Source of the DNA: Balneatrix alpica DSM 16621 | GTDB taxonomy: Bacteria > Pseudomonadota > Gammaproteobacteria > Pseudomonadales > Balneatricaceae | NCBI RefSeq assembly: GCF_000619885.1 | Contig: NZ_JHUZ01000011.1 | Span: 310,001 to 374,000, forward strand | Direction of reading: 5' to 3' | Length of the DNA: 64,000 bases | Shown here: positions 54,597 to 64,000 of the stretch, one piece after another | Layout: each line of letters starts with the position of its first letter | Position numbering within the stretch: the first letter of the stretch is position 1 | Notes under the pieces: generated by a model | The model's database searches: none | What the model was told of the DNA's origin: nothing | Seen by the model: only the letters and a program-made list of their open reading frames with translations | Program-made: the position numbers and the translations under genes

Positions 54597-57500
54597 GCGC
54601 GTAAATACTGCTCAATCTCAGTGGCAAAGACTTGATCAGCCCGCTGTAAGCGCTGCATTAACGCTTCCACCTGATCAGACTGCTCAGCCTTGATCGCTTG
54701 TTCCAACTCCGCTGCGGCCTGTTGCAGTGCCAGCGCCATTAATTGGCCGGCACTGCCTTTCAAGCTGTGCGCGTCTTCACGCAAACGGCGCCAATCCTGG
54801 CTCTTTAGCGCAGCCTGCATACGCTGCCAGCGAGGCTGTCGCTGGCTTAAAAACAGGTTGAGGATTTCTTCCAAGTCCCCTTGGCTATCGGCAAATAACT
54901 GCAGTAGCTCAGCATTATCCCAAGTCGGTAAAGCCGTCGTATCCGCGGCCTCTAGAGTAGAGATAGGCTGCTCTTCCAACTCATCCTGAGTGGCAAACTC
55001 CTCCCCCGGTATACCCAATAACCAATGCTGTAATTTGGCTTTCAGGTGTAGCAAACGTAGCGGTTTGCTCAGGTAATCACTCATACCCGCCGCCAAACAC
55101 TTCTCCCGATCACCTTTCATCGCATTGGCAGTCAAGGCAATAATCGGCAACGCGGTATAACGCTCCCCTCCTGCCCCGGCACGGATTTGTCGGCTAGCTT
55201 CATAGCCATCCATGTCCGGCATCTGGCAATCCATCAGCACCAATGAGTAGGGATCCTGAGTGGCCTGCTGCAAAGCTTGCAGAGCCTCCAAGCCATTGGT
55301 GGCCAAATCCGCCACCAAGCCCAGCTCTTGTAACATTAAACGCGCAACTTCCTGGTTCACGACATTATCATCCACCAACAAAATGCGCGTACCAGGCGGC
55401 CAATTCAGCTGCACATGCTCCTGCTGCTGCAACTGCCCTTGCACGTAGCGCGTTACTCCATCTTCACCTTCAGTCAACAAGGCAATCAGGGCATCGTATA
55501 GCAGGCTAGGATTGAGTGGCTGGGTCATTGCCAACCAGAGCTCATCCTGCTCTGCTGAAAGCCAATTGCCCATCACTACGCCTAACTTACCGGCAGGCCA
55601 GTGCAACTGACGCCACTGCTGTACTCCTGAATGCTCATCACGCACTTGCTGCTCATGCACTAACAACACCAATGGTCGCTGTGGCTCCAACCCCTGCATA
55701 TAGGCTAAACAGGTATCCAGATCTGCCAAAAAGACAGGTTGCGCTCCCCAGCTCTGCAATTGTTGCTCCAAAACACGCCGCTGCACAGGGTGGGGCTCTA
55801 CTGCCAGGATTTGCATACTCTCTAACCCTGTGGGGTAGCGCTGGTTAGCATTTTCACTGGCGGCCAAACACACCTCAAACTCAAAACGACTCCCCTGCCC
55901 TGGCTGACTATGAACCCAAATATCCCCCTGCATGAGCTGACAGAGCTGCTTACAAATCGCCAACCCCAGACCTGTCCCGCCATACTCACGGGTGGTGGAT
56001 GCGTCAACCTGAGTGAAAGGATCAAACAGCCCCTGCTGCTTTTCGCTGGCAATACCAATGCCGCTGTCTTCTACCCATCCATGCAAGCGCCATCCCCCCG
56101 CTTGGGGGCTGAGACGACAACCCAGATACACCTCTCCTTGCTCAGTAAACTTCAGGGCATTGCCAAGTAAGTTCAGCCAAATCTGACGCAGGCGCCCAGG
56201 ATCTCCTTTGACGCTGCTAATGTTAACCCCACTGACATCCATGACCAGCTCCAATCCTTTTTGCTGAGCTTTAATGGCAATGGTCTGACAGACTCCCTCA
56301 ATCACTTTAACCAGATCAAACTCCAATACCTCAAGCTCCAGCTTACCGGCATCTATCTTGGAAAAATCGAGAATGTCATTAATCAGTCCCAGTAAGGTGT
56401 CCGCGCTATTTTGTGCAATCTGTAATTTACGCACGGCCTCTTGATCACGAACCTGGCGGGTTAACAGATTCAACATGCCTAACACGCCATTCAGAGGGGT
56501 ACGAATCTCATGGCTCATAGTGGCGAGAAATTCGCTTTTCGCCAAAGCTGCCTGTTCGGCTTGCTCTTTGGCTGCAATCAGTTGCATTTCTACCTGGCGT
56601 CGCTGCTCCGCCGCGAAAATAGAGCCAATCAGGGTAGCAGAGGCAATAACAAAGGCTTCTTCACTTTGCTGCCATTGCCGCTTAGGCCCTATATGCTCCG
56701 CACAGAGCACACCGACGATGCCTTGTCCGGTGGGAATCACCGCATCCAGCATAGAGCTAATGCCATAGGGCTTTAGATAGCCATCAATAAAGCTTTGCGT
56801 CGCTGGATGTTTAAAGGTGTCATCAATGGTGAGGTGAGCATCCATCGACATCGCACGAAAATAAGCTGGATGTTCACGCTTATTCAGCACCAGACCTTCA
56901 CCGCTATGGCCCTGCTGTTGATCAAACAGACTCACACAGGCGAGCTGTTCACCATTTTCACTAAAGCGCCAAATACTAACCCGGCATACCTGCAGTGCCT
57001 CACTGATACGTTTGGTCAGCTCTGCTTTGGCCGCCTGCAAATCCCCTTTCATCACCGCTGGATGCAAGGTCAACTGCGCCAAGGTGCGGTTATGCCGCAG
57101 CGCCTGTTCATGAGCTAATTGTGTGCGCTTACGCACATCAATATCCTGGAATGAGCCAAACAGACGCACGCAACGTCCATTGCGCATCTCCGCCTCACCA
57201 TGACTGGCCACCCAATGCTCACGACCATCACTGGTCAACATTTCTAACTCCAGGTACCAGGGGGTACCATCTTGCTTGGCCCGTTCAACCGCCGCTTTTA
57301 TTTGCTCACGGCTGCGGCCAGGCTTATAGAACGCCAAGGCTTTGGCTTCGCTAGGCTGATAATCTGGCCCCACGCCATGGAGCTCTTTATTCATTGCCGA
57401 CCAATTCAGCCTGCCACTCGCCATATCCAGATCCCAGGCACCAATACGCATTTGCCGGCTCATGGCCTCCAACATACGTTGCTGGAAGAGTAATTGTTCC

Positions 57501-59062
57501 TGCCTGTGCTTCTGCTGGCTGATATCCAACTGAGTGCCAACCATCCGTACTGCTTTACCATCACTATCCCACTCGACTACCTGCCCGGTAGTCAGCATCC
57601 AGACCCAGCCGCCATCCTTATGACGCATCCGTAACTCACAGGAGCAAATCTCCAACTCCCCTAGCCAGCGACGCCTCACCTGATCTTCCGCCACTGGCAA
57701 ATCATCGGGATGCACTAACCCACGCCAGGTATCAATGCTTAACGGCTGAAGATCTTCCAGGCTGTAGCCCATGCTCTGTGCCCAGCGCTGATTAAAATCC
57801 AACTCACCCGTTTGAATTTGCCAATCCCAAATCCCTACGCCAGTACTAGCAATGACCTGCTCTAGCTGTAGTTGATGAGTTTTCAAAGCTTGGCGTTCAC
57901 TCAGACTTTCAATAACCGTCCATAAGTATTGTTGGCCACTGCTACCGATATAGGCTGTCGATCTGAGTAAAACAGGATGTTTTTCACCTTTTAGATAAAT
58001 TTCTTGCGGCTGATCCGCGTTAAGCAACTGCTCAGGCAGAGGACTATTAAAGAGATCGCGCAAATGAGCAGGCATAGACTGAGCGAAACGCTCTGCTAGA
58101 TAAGGATTCCAGGAAATCAGTTTGCCGCTGGGATATTCACTCAGGGCAATCCCCAACGGCACCAAATTAAGAAAGCCTTCCAATCGTTCTTCATGCTGCT
58201 GCTGGCGTTTGCTGACCCGCAATAAGAGTAAACAGGGCAAAATAATCAGCAACCAAGCCCCGACGAGAACGGAGCGAACTAACCGAGCATTATGCGCCTG
58301 AACTGGCCAGCCCTGCTGTGGTATCGCAGCTAACTGCCAGCTACCACCAGGTAATATGACTCGCTGTAGCTCTGGCTCTTGTTCAAACAAAGTTTCTTGC
58401 CCCCAAAACACTTGGCCCTGGGAGCCCTGGCTATCCTGACCGCGTAAGGCAATTTGCATCCGCTGTGCAGCATCCAGCAATCCACCACGTTGATACAGAT
58501 GCTCGACATCAATCACCGCGGAGACCAGCCCCCAAAAGTATCGCTCCTCGTCTTGATCAAGGAATACTGGAATACGACCAATAAAGCCCTGTCCGCCCTG
58601 CACTAAGTTCACTGGCCCGGCTACGACCATTCGGCCACTATTTTTGACCGCTAATGCAGCTTGGCGCTGTTGTGGATGTGCGCCCAGATCCAGTCCTAAT
58701 GCCCCCTGGTTATTCTCCAAGGGATAGATCATCCGAATCACCATCTCAGGGGCGGCACTCAAAACACGCAAGCTGGTATTACCAGCAAATAAAGGCGCAG
58801 CAAATTGAGCGTAACGGCTTTGATTCATCTGAGGCTCGACACTGATGGCCGCTACGATGCCCTGTGCTGTCTGTAAATCTGCATGAATAGCCCCTTCTAA
58901 CGAGGCACGAAGATTGGCCAACTGCGCCGCCACTTCCGCACGCACCTGACGCTGATAAAGACTGTTATTTAAGCGATCAAGATAAAAACCAATCGCTGCT
59001 AACACTAGAGCCAACACCAAGGTAATCAGGTGAAAAAGACGTAAAATCTGCTTGGCTGTCAT
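54584..59062 (-). CDS. Large multidomain hybrid sensor histidine kinase
   Basis: A 1492-residue protein. Order of parts: membrane segment (FHLITLVLALVLAAIGFYL), periplasmic CHASE-type sensor (about 40-255), second membrane segment (SVLVGAWLLIILPCLLLL), three PAS/PAC modules (for example GIWDWQIQTGELDFNQRWAQSMG), a GAF domain (VCRVSIWRFSENGEQLACV), HisKA with MSHEIRTPLNG (His851), HATPase (NLLGNALKFTEQG, GTGLGLAICKQL), a degenerate receiver lacking the acceptor Asp, an intact receiver (LVLMDCQMPDMDG, Asp1278) and an HPt domain (DAHSLKGSAGQL, His1432). This is a BarA/ArcB-style phosphorelay. Signal and final regulator are unknown. The ATG at 59062 has AGGAG 6 bases upstream. Confidence 0.92.
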   Translation of the reverse strand: MTAKQILRLFHLITLVLALVLAAIGFYLDRLNNSLYQRQVRAEVAAQLANLRASLEGAIHADLQTAQGIVAAISVEPQMNQSRYAQFAAPLFAGNTSLRVLSAAPEMVIRMIYPLENNQGALGLDLGAHPQQRQAALAVKNSGRMVVAGPVNLVQGGQGFIGRIPVFLDQDEERYFWGLVSAVIDVEHLYQRGGLLDAAQRMQIALRGQDSQGSQGQVFWGQETLFEQEPELQRVILPGGSWQLAAIPQQGWPVQAHNARLVRSVLVGAWLLIILPCLLLLRVSKRQQQHEERLEGFLNLVPLGIALSEYPSGKLISWNPYLAERFAQSMPAHLRDLFNSPLPEQLLNADQPQEIYLKGEKHPVLLRSTAYIGSSGQQYLWTVIESLSERQALKTHQLQLEQVIASTGVGIWDWQIQTGELDFNQRWAQSMGYSLEDLQPLSIDTWRGLVHPDDLPVAEDQVRRRWLGELEICSCELRMRHKDGGWVWMLTTGQVVEWDSDGKAVRMVGTQLDISQQKHRQEQLLFQQRMLEAMSRQMRIGAWDLDMASGRLNWSAMNKELHGVGPDYQPSEAKALAFYKPGRSREQIKAAVERAKQDGTPWYLELEMLTSDGREHWVASHGEAEMRNGRCVRLFGSFQDIDVRKRTQLAHEQALRHNRTLAQLTLHPAVMKGDLQAAKAELTKRISEALQVCRVSIWRFSENGEQLACVSLFDQQQGHSGEGLVLNKREHPAYFRAMSMDAHLTIDDTFKHPATQSFIDGYLKPYGISSMLDAVIPTGQGIVGVLCAEHIGPKRQWQQSEEAFVIASATLIGSIFAAEQRRQVEMQLIAAKEQAEQAALAKSEFLATMSHEIRTPLNGVLGMLNLLTRQVRDQEAVRKLQIAQNSADTLLGLINDILDFSKIDAGKLELEVLEFDLVKVIEGVCQTIAIKAQQKGLELVMDVSGVNISSVKGDPGRLRQIWLNLLGNALKFTEQGEVYLGCRLSPQAGGWRLHGWVEDSGIGIASEKQQGLFDPFTQVDASTTREYGGTGLGLAICKQLCQLMQGDIWVHSQPGQGSRFEFEVCLAASENANQRYPTGLESMQILAVEPHPVQRRVLEQQLQSWGAQPVFLADLDTCLAYMQGLEPQRPLVLLVHEQQVRDEHSGVQQWRQLHWPAGKLGVVMGNWLSAEQDELWLAMTQPLNPSLLYDALIALLTEGEDGVTRYVQGQLQQQEHVQLNWPPGTRILLVDDNVVNQEVARLMLQELGLVADLATNGLEALQALQQATQDPYSLVLMDCQMPDMDGYEASRQIRAGAGGERYTALPIIALTANAMKGDREKCLAAGMSDYLSKPLRLLHLKAKLQHWLLGIPGEEFATQDELEEQPISTLEAADTTALPTWDNAELLQLFADSQGDLEEILNLFLSQRQPRWQRMQAALKSQDWRRLREDAHSLKGSAGQLMALALQQAAAELEQAIKAEQSDQVEALMQRLQRADQVFATEIEQYLRAHTA

Positions 59063-59139
59063 GCTCGCTCCTGCGCTCTGCCTCCATGCTATGTAGCTGC
59101 ACCCGCCAAGGCATTCAAGCAAGCCCAGATTACCAATAT

Positions 59140-59163
59140 AAAAAAACCCCGCAGCGAGCGGGG
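59140..59163 (-). terminator. Intrinsic terminator of the deo operon
   Basis: On the minus strand CCCCGC-TCGCT-GCGGGG is followed by seven or more T. It lies 34 bases past the deoD stop, just before the kinase gene. Confidence 0.9.
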
Positions 59164-59196
59164 TTTGGCATCTTTGCTAGCTTATTCGGCAGTGAA

Positions 59197-59904
59197 TTAG
59201 GCCGTCAGCGCATCCAGAGCAAGCTTCAACATATCGTTAAAAGTGGTCTGGCGTTCTTCGGCGGTGGTCACTTCGCCGGTACGGATATGATCGGACACCG
59301 TCATAATGGCCAGGGCATTGGCATTAAACTCTGCAGCGGCACCGTAAAGGCCTGCCGCTTCCATCTCCACCCCCAACACTCCATGTTTTTCCATCACATC
59401 AAACATGCTGGCATCGGGGCTGTAGAACAGGTCCGCCGAGAACACATTACCGATCCGCACCGGCAGGCCGCCTGCTTCGGCGGCATCGGCCACCTTGCGC
59501 AGCAAGGAATAGCTGCAGATAGCGGCAAAGTCATAGCCCTTGAAGCGGGTACGGTTAACGTTGGAGTCGGTGCAGGCACCCATGGCAATGATGACATCCC
59601 GCACTTTGACATCGGTGCTGATCGCACCACAGGTACCAACCCGTACCAGGTTTTTGACGCCGTATTCGGTGATCAGCTCCTTGGCGTAAATCGAGCAGGA
59701 AGGAATGCCCATGCCGGAACCCATCACCGAAATCCGCTTACCCTTGTAGTAGCCGGTGTAGCCAAACATATTGCGTACATCGGTGACCAACTCAGCCTGC
59801 TCAAGGAAGTTTTCCGCAATATACTTGGCCCGCAAAGGGTCACCAGGAAACAGGCAGGTTTCGGCAAAGGCACCAGCAGGCGCATTAATATGGGGAGTAG
59901 CCAT
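59197..59904 (-). CDS. deoD: Purine nucleoside phosphorylase DeoD
   Basis: A 235-residue hexameric-type [34 protein letters not shown] is the family N-terminus, [16 protein letters not shown] the phosphate site, [11 protein letters not shown] the ribose/base site and [11 protein letters not shown] the catalytic Asp region. It splits purine (deoxy)nucleosides to base and (deoxy)ribose-1-phosphate. Last gene of the deo operon. Confidence 0.97.
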   Translation of the reverse strand: MATPHINAPAGAFAETCLFPGDPLRAKYIAENFLEQAELVTDVRNMFGYTGYYKGKRISVMGSGMGIPSCSIYAKELITEYGVKNLVRVGTCGAISTDVKVRDVIIAMGACTDSNVNRTRFKGYDFAAICSYSLLRKVADAAEAGGLPVRIGNVFSADLFYSPDASMFDVMEKHGVLGVEMEAAGLYGAAAEFNANALAIMTVSDHIRTGEVTTAEERQTTFNDMLKLALDALTA

Positions 59905-59936
59905 CTGTGTCTCTCTTTATTCAGGGCTGCAGCGAG

Positions 59937-61148
59937 TTAGAAAAAGGACTCGCCATATTGCATGGGTTCTAACTTAAACAGGGTCGCCAGACTCTGACCC
60001 ACATCGGCGAAACTGCGCCTTAAACCAAGGCTGCCAGCTTGTACCTGCTGGCCATAGACCAACACCGGCACATGCTCACGGGTATGATCGGAGCCAGGCC
60101 AGGTAGGATCACAGCCGTGATCCGCCGACAGAATCAATACATCCTCAGGGCGCAGTTTAGCCATAATCTGCGGCAAACGCTGATCAAAGTACTCCAGCGC
60201 CGCAGCATAACCGGCCACATCACGACGATGCCCATAGCTGGAATCAAAGTCGACCAGATTCGTGAAGATGATGCTGTTATCCGCCTGCTCATCCATTTGC
60301 GTCAGGGTGGCATCAATCAAGGCCTCAAGTCCGGTTGCCTTGATCTTCTGGGTAATCCCCTGGTGGGCATAGATATCGGCGATTTTACCGATACTCACTA
60401 CCTCACCACCGGCGGCCACCAGTTTGTCCAGCACCGTTGCCGAGGGGGGGAGAACGGAGTAGTCACGACGGTTGCCTGTACGCTGGAAGCTGGCCGCATC
60501 CTCACCAACAAAGGGGCGGGCAATCACCCGGCCAATATTGAGGGGGTCAAGCAGCTCACGCGCCAATTCACACAGAGCATACAGGCGCTCTAAGCCAAAG
60601 CTTTGTTCATGGCAGGCAATCTGGAACACTGAGTCCGCCGAGGTATAAAAAATCGGCTTACCCGTGCGCATATGCTCCTCCCCCAAACGCTCGAGGATTT
60701 CCGTACCTGAGGCATGGCAGTTACCCAGGTAACCGGGCAGTTGTGCGCGCTGCACCAGTTCGTCCAGCAGGCTTTGTGGGAAGGACTCGCTCTTGGCGTG
60801 AAAGTAGCCCCAGTCAAAGAGTACCGGCACCCCGGCCAGCTCCCAGTGACCAGAGGGGGTATCCTTACCGGAGGACAGCTCCTCCGCCCAACCGTAAGCT
60901 CCTTTTATCTCCACCTCGGGCAAACCCTGTGGATAGCGCCCCGTCGAGCCTGCGCTGGCTTTACCCAACCCCAGGCTCAACAGATGGGGAATCTGCAAGG
61001 GGCCGGTCCGTCCCCGCTCGGCCAATCCCTGGGCACAACGCTCGGCAATATGGCCGAAGGTATCGGCGCCTACATCGCCAAAACGCTCGGCATCAGCAGT
61101 AGCGCCAATGCCAAAGGAGTCGAGCACCAGAATGATTGCACGGGCCAT
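59937..61148 (-). CDS. deoB: Phosphopentomutase DeoB
   Basis: A 403-residue alkaline-phosphatase-fold enzyme. [24 protein letters not shown] carries the first metal Asp, [28 protein letters not shown] the metal-binding His/Asp cluster. It interconverts (deoxy)ribose-1- and 5-phosphates. Start 61148 is set by AAGGAGA upstream; the frame is open further but that part overlaps deoA. Confidence 0.96.
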   Translation of the reverse strand: MARAIILVLDSFGIGATADAERFGDVGADTFGHIAERCAQGLAERGRTGPLQIPHLLSLGLGKASAGSTGRYPQGLPEVEIKGAYGWAEELSSGKDTPSGHWELAGVPVLFDWGYFHAKSESFPQSLLDELVQRAQLPGYLGNCHASGTEILERLGEEHMRTGKPIFYTSADSVFQIACHEQSFGLERLYALCELARELLDPLNIGRVIARPFVGEDAASFQRTGNRRDYSVLPPSATVLDKLVAAGGEVVSIGKIADIYAHQGITQKIKATGLEALIDATLTQMDEQADNSIIFTNLVDFDSSYGHRRDVAGYAAALEYFDQRLPQIMAKLRPEDVLILSADHGCDPTWPGSDHTREHVPVLVYGQQVQAGSLGLRRSFADVGQSLATLFKLEPMQYGESFF

Positions 61149-61158
61149 GGTTGTCTCC

Positions 61159-62481
61159 TTAGGGGGCAATACGTTCATACACGGCAGGCAGGGCCGCCGG
61201 CGCCTGCTCACCCAGACTGATCGCAGCCTGTACCTGGGCAGCCGCTTCCTGCCAATCGGCCTCAGTACGGGCATGAATCATGGCCAGCGGACGTTGGTTA
61301 TCAACAGACTCACCCAGAGCAATGATTTCGGTTAGCCCTACTGAGTAATCCAGTTTGTCATCCGCCCGACGCCGTCCGCCTCCCAGTGCCACCACGGCGA
61401 GGCCCAGCTCACGGGTATTCATCTGCGTAACCACGCCTGCTTGCTGAGCATAGACAGGCTTAACGATGGCCGCCTGAGCCAGGTGGACATCATAGCGCTC
61501 GATAAAGTCCAGCGGGCCACCCAAGGTGCTAACCATCCGCGCAAAGGCTTCTGCGGCGCGGCCGGAATCCAGCGCCTGCTGTAGTTTATCTCTGGCGGCG
61601 GCTTCGTTCTCTGCCAAGCCGCCAAGCATCAGCATTTCGGCACAGAGTGCCATGGTGACCTCATGCAGGCGCGGATTACGCTCGTCACCGCGCAGGTAAC
61701 GTACCGCCTCACGCACTTCCACCGCATTGCCCGCTGACCAGGCTAAAACCTGGCTCATATCGGTAATCAGGGCAGAGGTTTTCACCCCGGCACCATTGGC
61801 CACCGTCACCAGGCTTTGCGCCAGCTCTTTGGACAGCTCGTAGCTGGGCATAAAAGCACCGCTACCGGCTTTAACGTCCAATGCCAGGCCTTGCAAACCA
61901 GCCGCCAGCTTCTTCGACAGAATGGAAGCGGTGATCAACGGCACAGATTCAACCGTTGAGGTCACATCACGGGTGGCATAAAAGCGCTTATCCGCCGGGG
62001 CCAGGTTGCCGGTTTGACCGATAATGGCCACCCCCACTTCCTTCACCACCTGGCGGAACAGGGTGTTATCCGGGGCCGTGTTATAACCGGGAATCGCATC
62101 AAACTTATCCAGCGTACCGCCGGTATGACCGAGACCTCGGCCAGAAATCATCGGTACATAACCACCACAGGCAGCGACCATTGGCCCTAACATCAGGCTG
62201 ACCACATCCCCCACCCCACCGGTGGAGTGCTTATCCAGTACCGGGCCATTGAGGTTGAGACTGGCCCATTCCAGCACCTCGCCAGAATCACGCATAGCCT
62301 GGGTCAGGGCAATACGCTCATCCATGCTCATCCCCTGGAAATACACTGCCATTGCCAGCGCAGCAATCTGCCCTTCGGTCACGCTTTCATTGCGAATACC
62401 GTCAACAAAAAAGTCGATTTGCGCCTTGGACAGGGCCTTGCCATCGCGTTTAGCCCGAATAATTTCTTGAGGTAAAAACAT
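61159..62481 (-). CDS. deoA: Thymidine phosphorylase DeoA
   Basis: A 440-residue enzyme of the family's normal length. [51 protein letters not shown] is the phosphate and thymidine-binding signature, and [24 protein letters not shown] the second conserved block. It converts thymidine and phosphate to thymine and deoxyribose-1-phosphate. Confidence 0.97.
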   Translation of the reverse strand: MFLPQEIIRAKRDGKALSKAQIDFFVDGIRNESVTEGQIAALAMAVYFQGMSMDERIALTQAMRDSGEVLEWASLNLNGPVLDKHSTGGVGDVVSLMLGPMVAACGGYVPMISGRGLGHTGGTLDKFDAIPGYNTAPDNTLFRQVVKEVGVAIIGQTGNLAPADKRFYATRDVTSTVESVPLITASILSKKLAAGLQGLALDVKAGSGAFMPSYELSKELAQSLVTVANGAGVKTSALITDMSQVLAWSAGNAVEVREAVRYLRGDERNPRLHEVTMALCAEMLMLGGLAENEAAARDKLQQALDSGRAAEAFARMVSTLGGPLDFIERYDVHLAQAAIVKPVYAQQAGVVTQMNTRELGLAVVALGGGRRRADDKLDYSVGLTEIIALGESVDNQRPLAMIHARTEADWQEAAAQVQAAISLGEQAPAALPAVYERIAP

Positions 62482-62490
62482 AATGGCTCC

Positions 62491-63261
62491 TTAGTATCCC
62501 TGAGCGGTGACGCTATCTTTGCCTTCAAGCGTTGCCACCAAGCTACCTAACAGGCTGCTCGCACCGAAGCGAAAATGGGCCGGGGTCACCCACTCCTGCC
62601 CCAGAATATCGGCAGCCAACTGCAGGTAGGCTTGCGCCTCTGCTGCACTGCGCACGCCACCCGCGGCTTTAAAGCCACAGGCTTTGCCACTATCACGAAT
62701 GGCGCTGAGCATAATCTCTGCCGCTTCCAGGGTGGCATTCACAGGCACTTTACCGGTTGAAGTCTTGATAAAGTCCGCACCCGCTTGAATACAAATCTCG
62801 CTGGCCTGACGGATTAGAGCAGGGGTTGCCAGCTCACCGCTTTCAATAATCACCTTCAGCTGAGCCTGATTGCCACAAGCCTGTTTACAGGCAGCCACCA
62901 GCTCCGCTCCCAGCTCGGCATTGCCTGCCATCAACGCGCGATAGGGGAACACCACATCCACTTCATCGGCCCCTGCGGCTACCGCGCGTTCGGTTTCACG
63001 CACCGCTCGCGCCAAATCTTCACTGCCATCAGGGAAGTTAGTCACGGTGGCGACTTTAACCTGGGTTAACCCCTGCGCATCAAGCGCCTGACGGGCGCTG
63101 ACAATCAATTCGGGATAAACACAGATCGCCGCCGGCGCCCCAAAGGCAGTGTTGGCTGAGGCACAGAGTGCCGCCACCTTGGCCGGGGTATCGGTGCTAT
63201 TGAGGGTGGTTAAATCCATCATGCTAAGTGCCTGACGGGCAGCCTGTTGCAATGCATTCAT
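62491..63261 (-). CDS. deoC: Deoxyribose-phosphate aldolase DeoC
   Basis: A 256-residue class I aldolase. [22 protein letters not shown] contains the Schiff-base Lys and [18 protein letters not shown] the proton-relay Lys. It cleaves deoxyribose-5-phosphate to glyceraldehyde-3-phosphate and acetaldehyde. The ATG overlaps the cdd stop by 4 bases (ATGA). Confidence 0.96.
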   Translation of the reverse strand: MNALQQAARQALSMMDLTTLNSTDTPAKVAALCASANTAFGAPAAICVYPELIVSARQALDAQGLTQVKVATVTNFPDGSEDLARAVRETERAVAAGADEVDVVFPYRALMAGNAELGAELVAACKQACGNQAQLKVIIESGELATPALIRQASEICIQAGADFIKTSTGKVPVNATLEAAEIMLSAIRDSGKACGFKAAGGVRSAAEAQAYLQLAADILGQEWVTPAHFRFGASSLLGSLVATLEGKDSVTAQGY

Positions 63262-63692
63262 GAAGGTATCTCCTGCGCGGGAGCAAACTGGAAAGAAGCG
63301 GGTAATAACTCGGCCACCTGCCAGCGCTGTTGCTGCTCAGTATCGCAGGTGGCGATCACTTCTGCCTCAGCGGCAAAAAACTCGGCAATCACCTGGCGAC
63401 AAGCGCCACAGGGGGAATATAGCCGACCACCCGGCATATAGATCAGTAGATTGGCAAAGTCTTTGGCTTGATAGCCCTGGGCCAGCGCAGCATAAATCGC
63501 CGTACGCTCAGCGCAGTTGGATAGGCCATAGGATACGTTTTCAACGTTACAGCCCGGAATCAGGGTGCCATCTTTGAGTTGCAGCGCGGCTCCCACCGGA
63601 AAGCGGCTATAGGGAATATATGCACGGCTGGCGGCGGTTTGCGCCAATGACTTCATAGAGGCAAAAACAGCGGGGGTGAGTTCCACGGCCAT
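63258..63692 (-). CDS. cdd: Cytidine deaminase, short tetrameric type
   Basis: A 144-residue zinc enzyme. [24 protein letters not shown] contains the zinc Cys and catalytic Glu, and [14 protein letters not shown] the other two zinc Cys ligands. It is the short homotetrameric form, not the 294-residue E. coli type. It deaminates cytidine and deoxycytidine to uridine forms. AAGGTG precedes the ATG. First gene of cdd-deoCABD. Confidence 0.95.
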   Translation of the reverse strand: MAVELTPAVFASMKSLAQTAASRAYIPYSRFPVGAALQLKDGTLIPGCNVENVSYGLSNCAERTAIYAALAQGYQAKDFANLLIYMPGGRLYSPCGACRQVIAEFFAAEAEVIATCDTEQQQRWQVAELLPASFQFAPAQEIPS

Positions 63693-63944
63693 ATTGCACC
63701 TTGTTGTTCGTATGATGGATAACCGAAGTGATCAGGCAGGGGCGGGCAAGAATACGCCGCCAGAGAACAGAGATCCAGGTGAGTCCTGCTTAGGATGCTC
63801 TAGAACCGTCAACCTTAGTGCAGTAAAACACCGGTAGGCACCTGCCGCAATACAACGATCTCTCCCCTGGCAGGCACCACCGGAGCGGCCTAGATTACCC
63901 AGTCTTAAGCTGGTTGCCAAGCACTTTCAGACCACACGGTTAGA
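63693..63944 (-). other. Long structured 5' leader of the cdd-deo operon
   Basis: About 250 bases between the predicted promoter and cdd with no supported reading frame. It contains a strong long hairpin: arms 63831-63846 and 63869-63883 pair over 13 bp with one small internal loop. No known riboswitch class is recognised. It could regulate the operon or encode a separate small RNA. Confidence 0.5.
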
Positions 63945-63974
63945 TTTTTACCTAAAGGTAAGAAGTTTAGTCAA
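63945..63974 (-). promoter_or_regulatory. Probable cdd-deo promoter with palindromic operator
   Basis: On the minus strand TTGACT (63974-63969), an 18-base spacer and TAAAAA (63950-63945). A palindrome TTACCT-TT-AGGTAA (63948-63961) lies in the spacer and touches the -10, a position suited to a repressor or a MerR-type activator. Confidence 0.5.
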
Positions 63975-64000
63975 CTTTTTCCTTTACAGGTTGATCTTTC

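Noticed and set aside
63732-63920. 62-codon frame upstream of cdd
   Set aside because: No usual start codon with a ribosome-binding site, no family-like sequence, and it overlaps the strong hairpin.
63693-63944. tRNA, RNase P RNA or known riboswitch
   Set aside because: GGTTCTAGAGC-like sequence was checked, but there is no acceptor stem or anticodon arm, and conserved cores of c-di-GMP, cobalamin, TPP and glycine riboswitches are absent.

Overview
The window is a chromosomal segment of a gammaproteobacterium. The gene orders leuA/rimI, mltF-tadA-guaA-guaB next to purL, lptG-lptF/pepA-holC-valS, and bamD/rluD/pgeF/clpB, together with a phasin gene, an MnmH/SelD selenium cluster and RegB/RegA, suggest a Pseudomonadales/Oceanospirillales-type bacterium. 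That placement is inferred from gene content alone. Nearly all of the DNA is housekeeping sequence with tight gene packing. No prophage, insertion sequence, CRISPR array, tRNA or rRNA was seen.

Layout. 1-139: 3' end of an aldehyde dehydrogenase. 140-1650: five copies of a GC-rich palindromic repeat; one copy carries a DUF559 (Vsr-like nuclease) gene in the position of its loop. 1739-5927: RegB/RegA redox two-component system, a CbiM-like membrane protein and a SulP anion transporter. 5944-9822: rimI, a probable enlarged HolD (psi), leuA and a 3-methyladenine glycosylase. 9859-13106: a PatB/MalY-type lyase, a methyltransferase and a DUF2235 hydrolase. 13288-19750: a five-gene selenium operon (mnmH, a PhnDCE-like ABC transporter, and selD fused to a flavoprotein). 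20026-26964: an rRNA methyltransferase, DUF6482, clpB with a heat-shock-type promoter, pgeF, two lineage-specific envelope genes and rluD. 27029-30162: a diguanylate cyclase, bamD and two small proteins. 30286-40081: purL, mltF, tadA, a CBS protein, guaA and guaB. 40174-42250: tag and xseA.

42252-42926 is the most unusual part. It holds three tandem, apparently independent transcription units, each with a Fur-box-like site, a sigma70 promoter, a near-identical 62-65 nt 3' module and an intrinsic terminator. They look like three paralogous iron-responsive small RNAs, analogous in logic to PrrF1/PrrF2 or RyhB.

42994-54596: phasin, a Sel1-repeat protein, an RDD protein, lptG/lptF, pepA, holC, a lipoprotein, valS, and a cold-shock protein translationally coupled to a YhiN/RdsA-family flavoprotein. 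54584-59062: a very large hybrid histidine kinase. 59197-63692: a cdd-deoC-deoA-deoB-deoD nucleoside catabolism operon, preceded by a long structured leader with a palindromic operator in its promoter.

Functional themes are purine synthesis and salvage (purL, guaBA, deo, pgeF), selenium use through 2-selenouridine in tRNA, envelope biogenesis (BamD, LptFG, MltF), replication accessory subunits (HolC and a HolD candidate), redox and signal sensing (RegBA, diguanylate cyclase, hybrid kinase), and iron-responsive RNA regulation.
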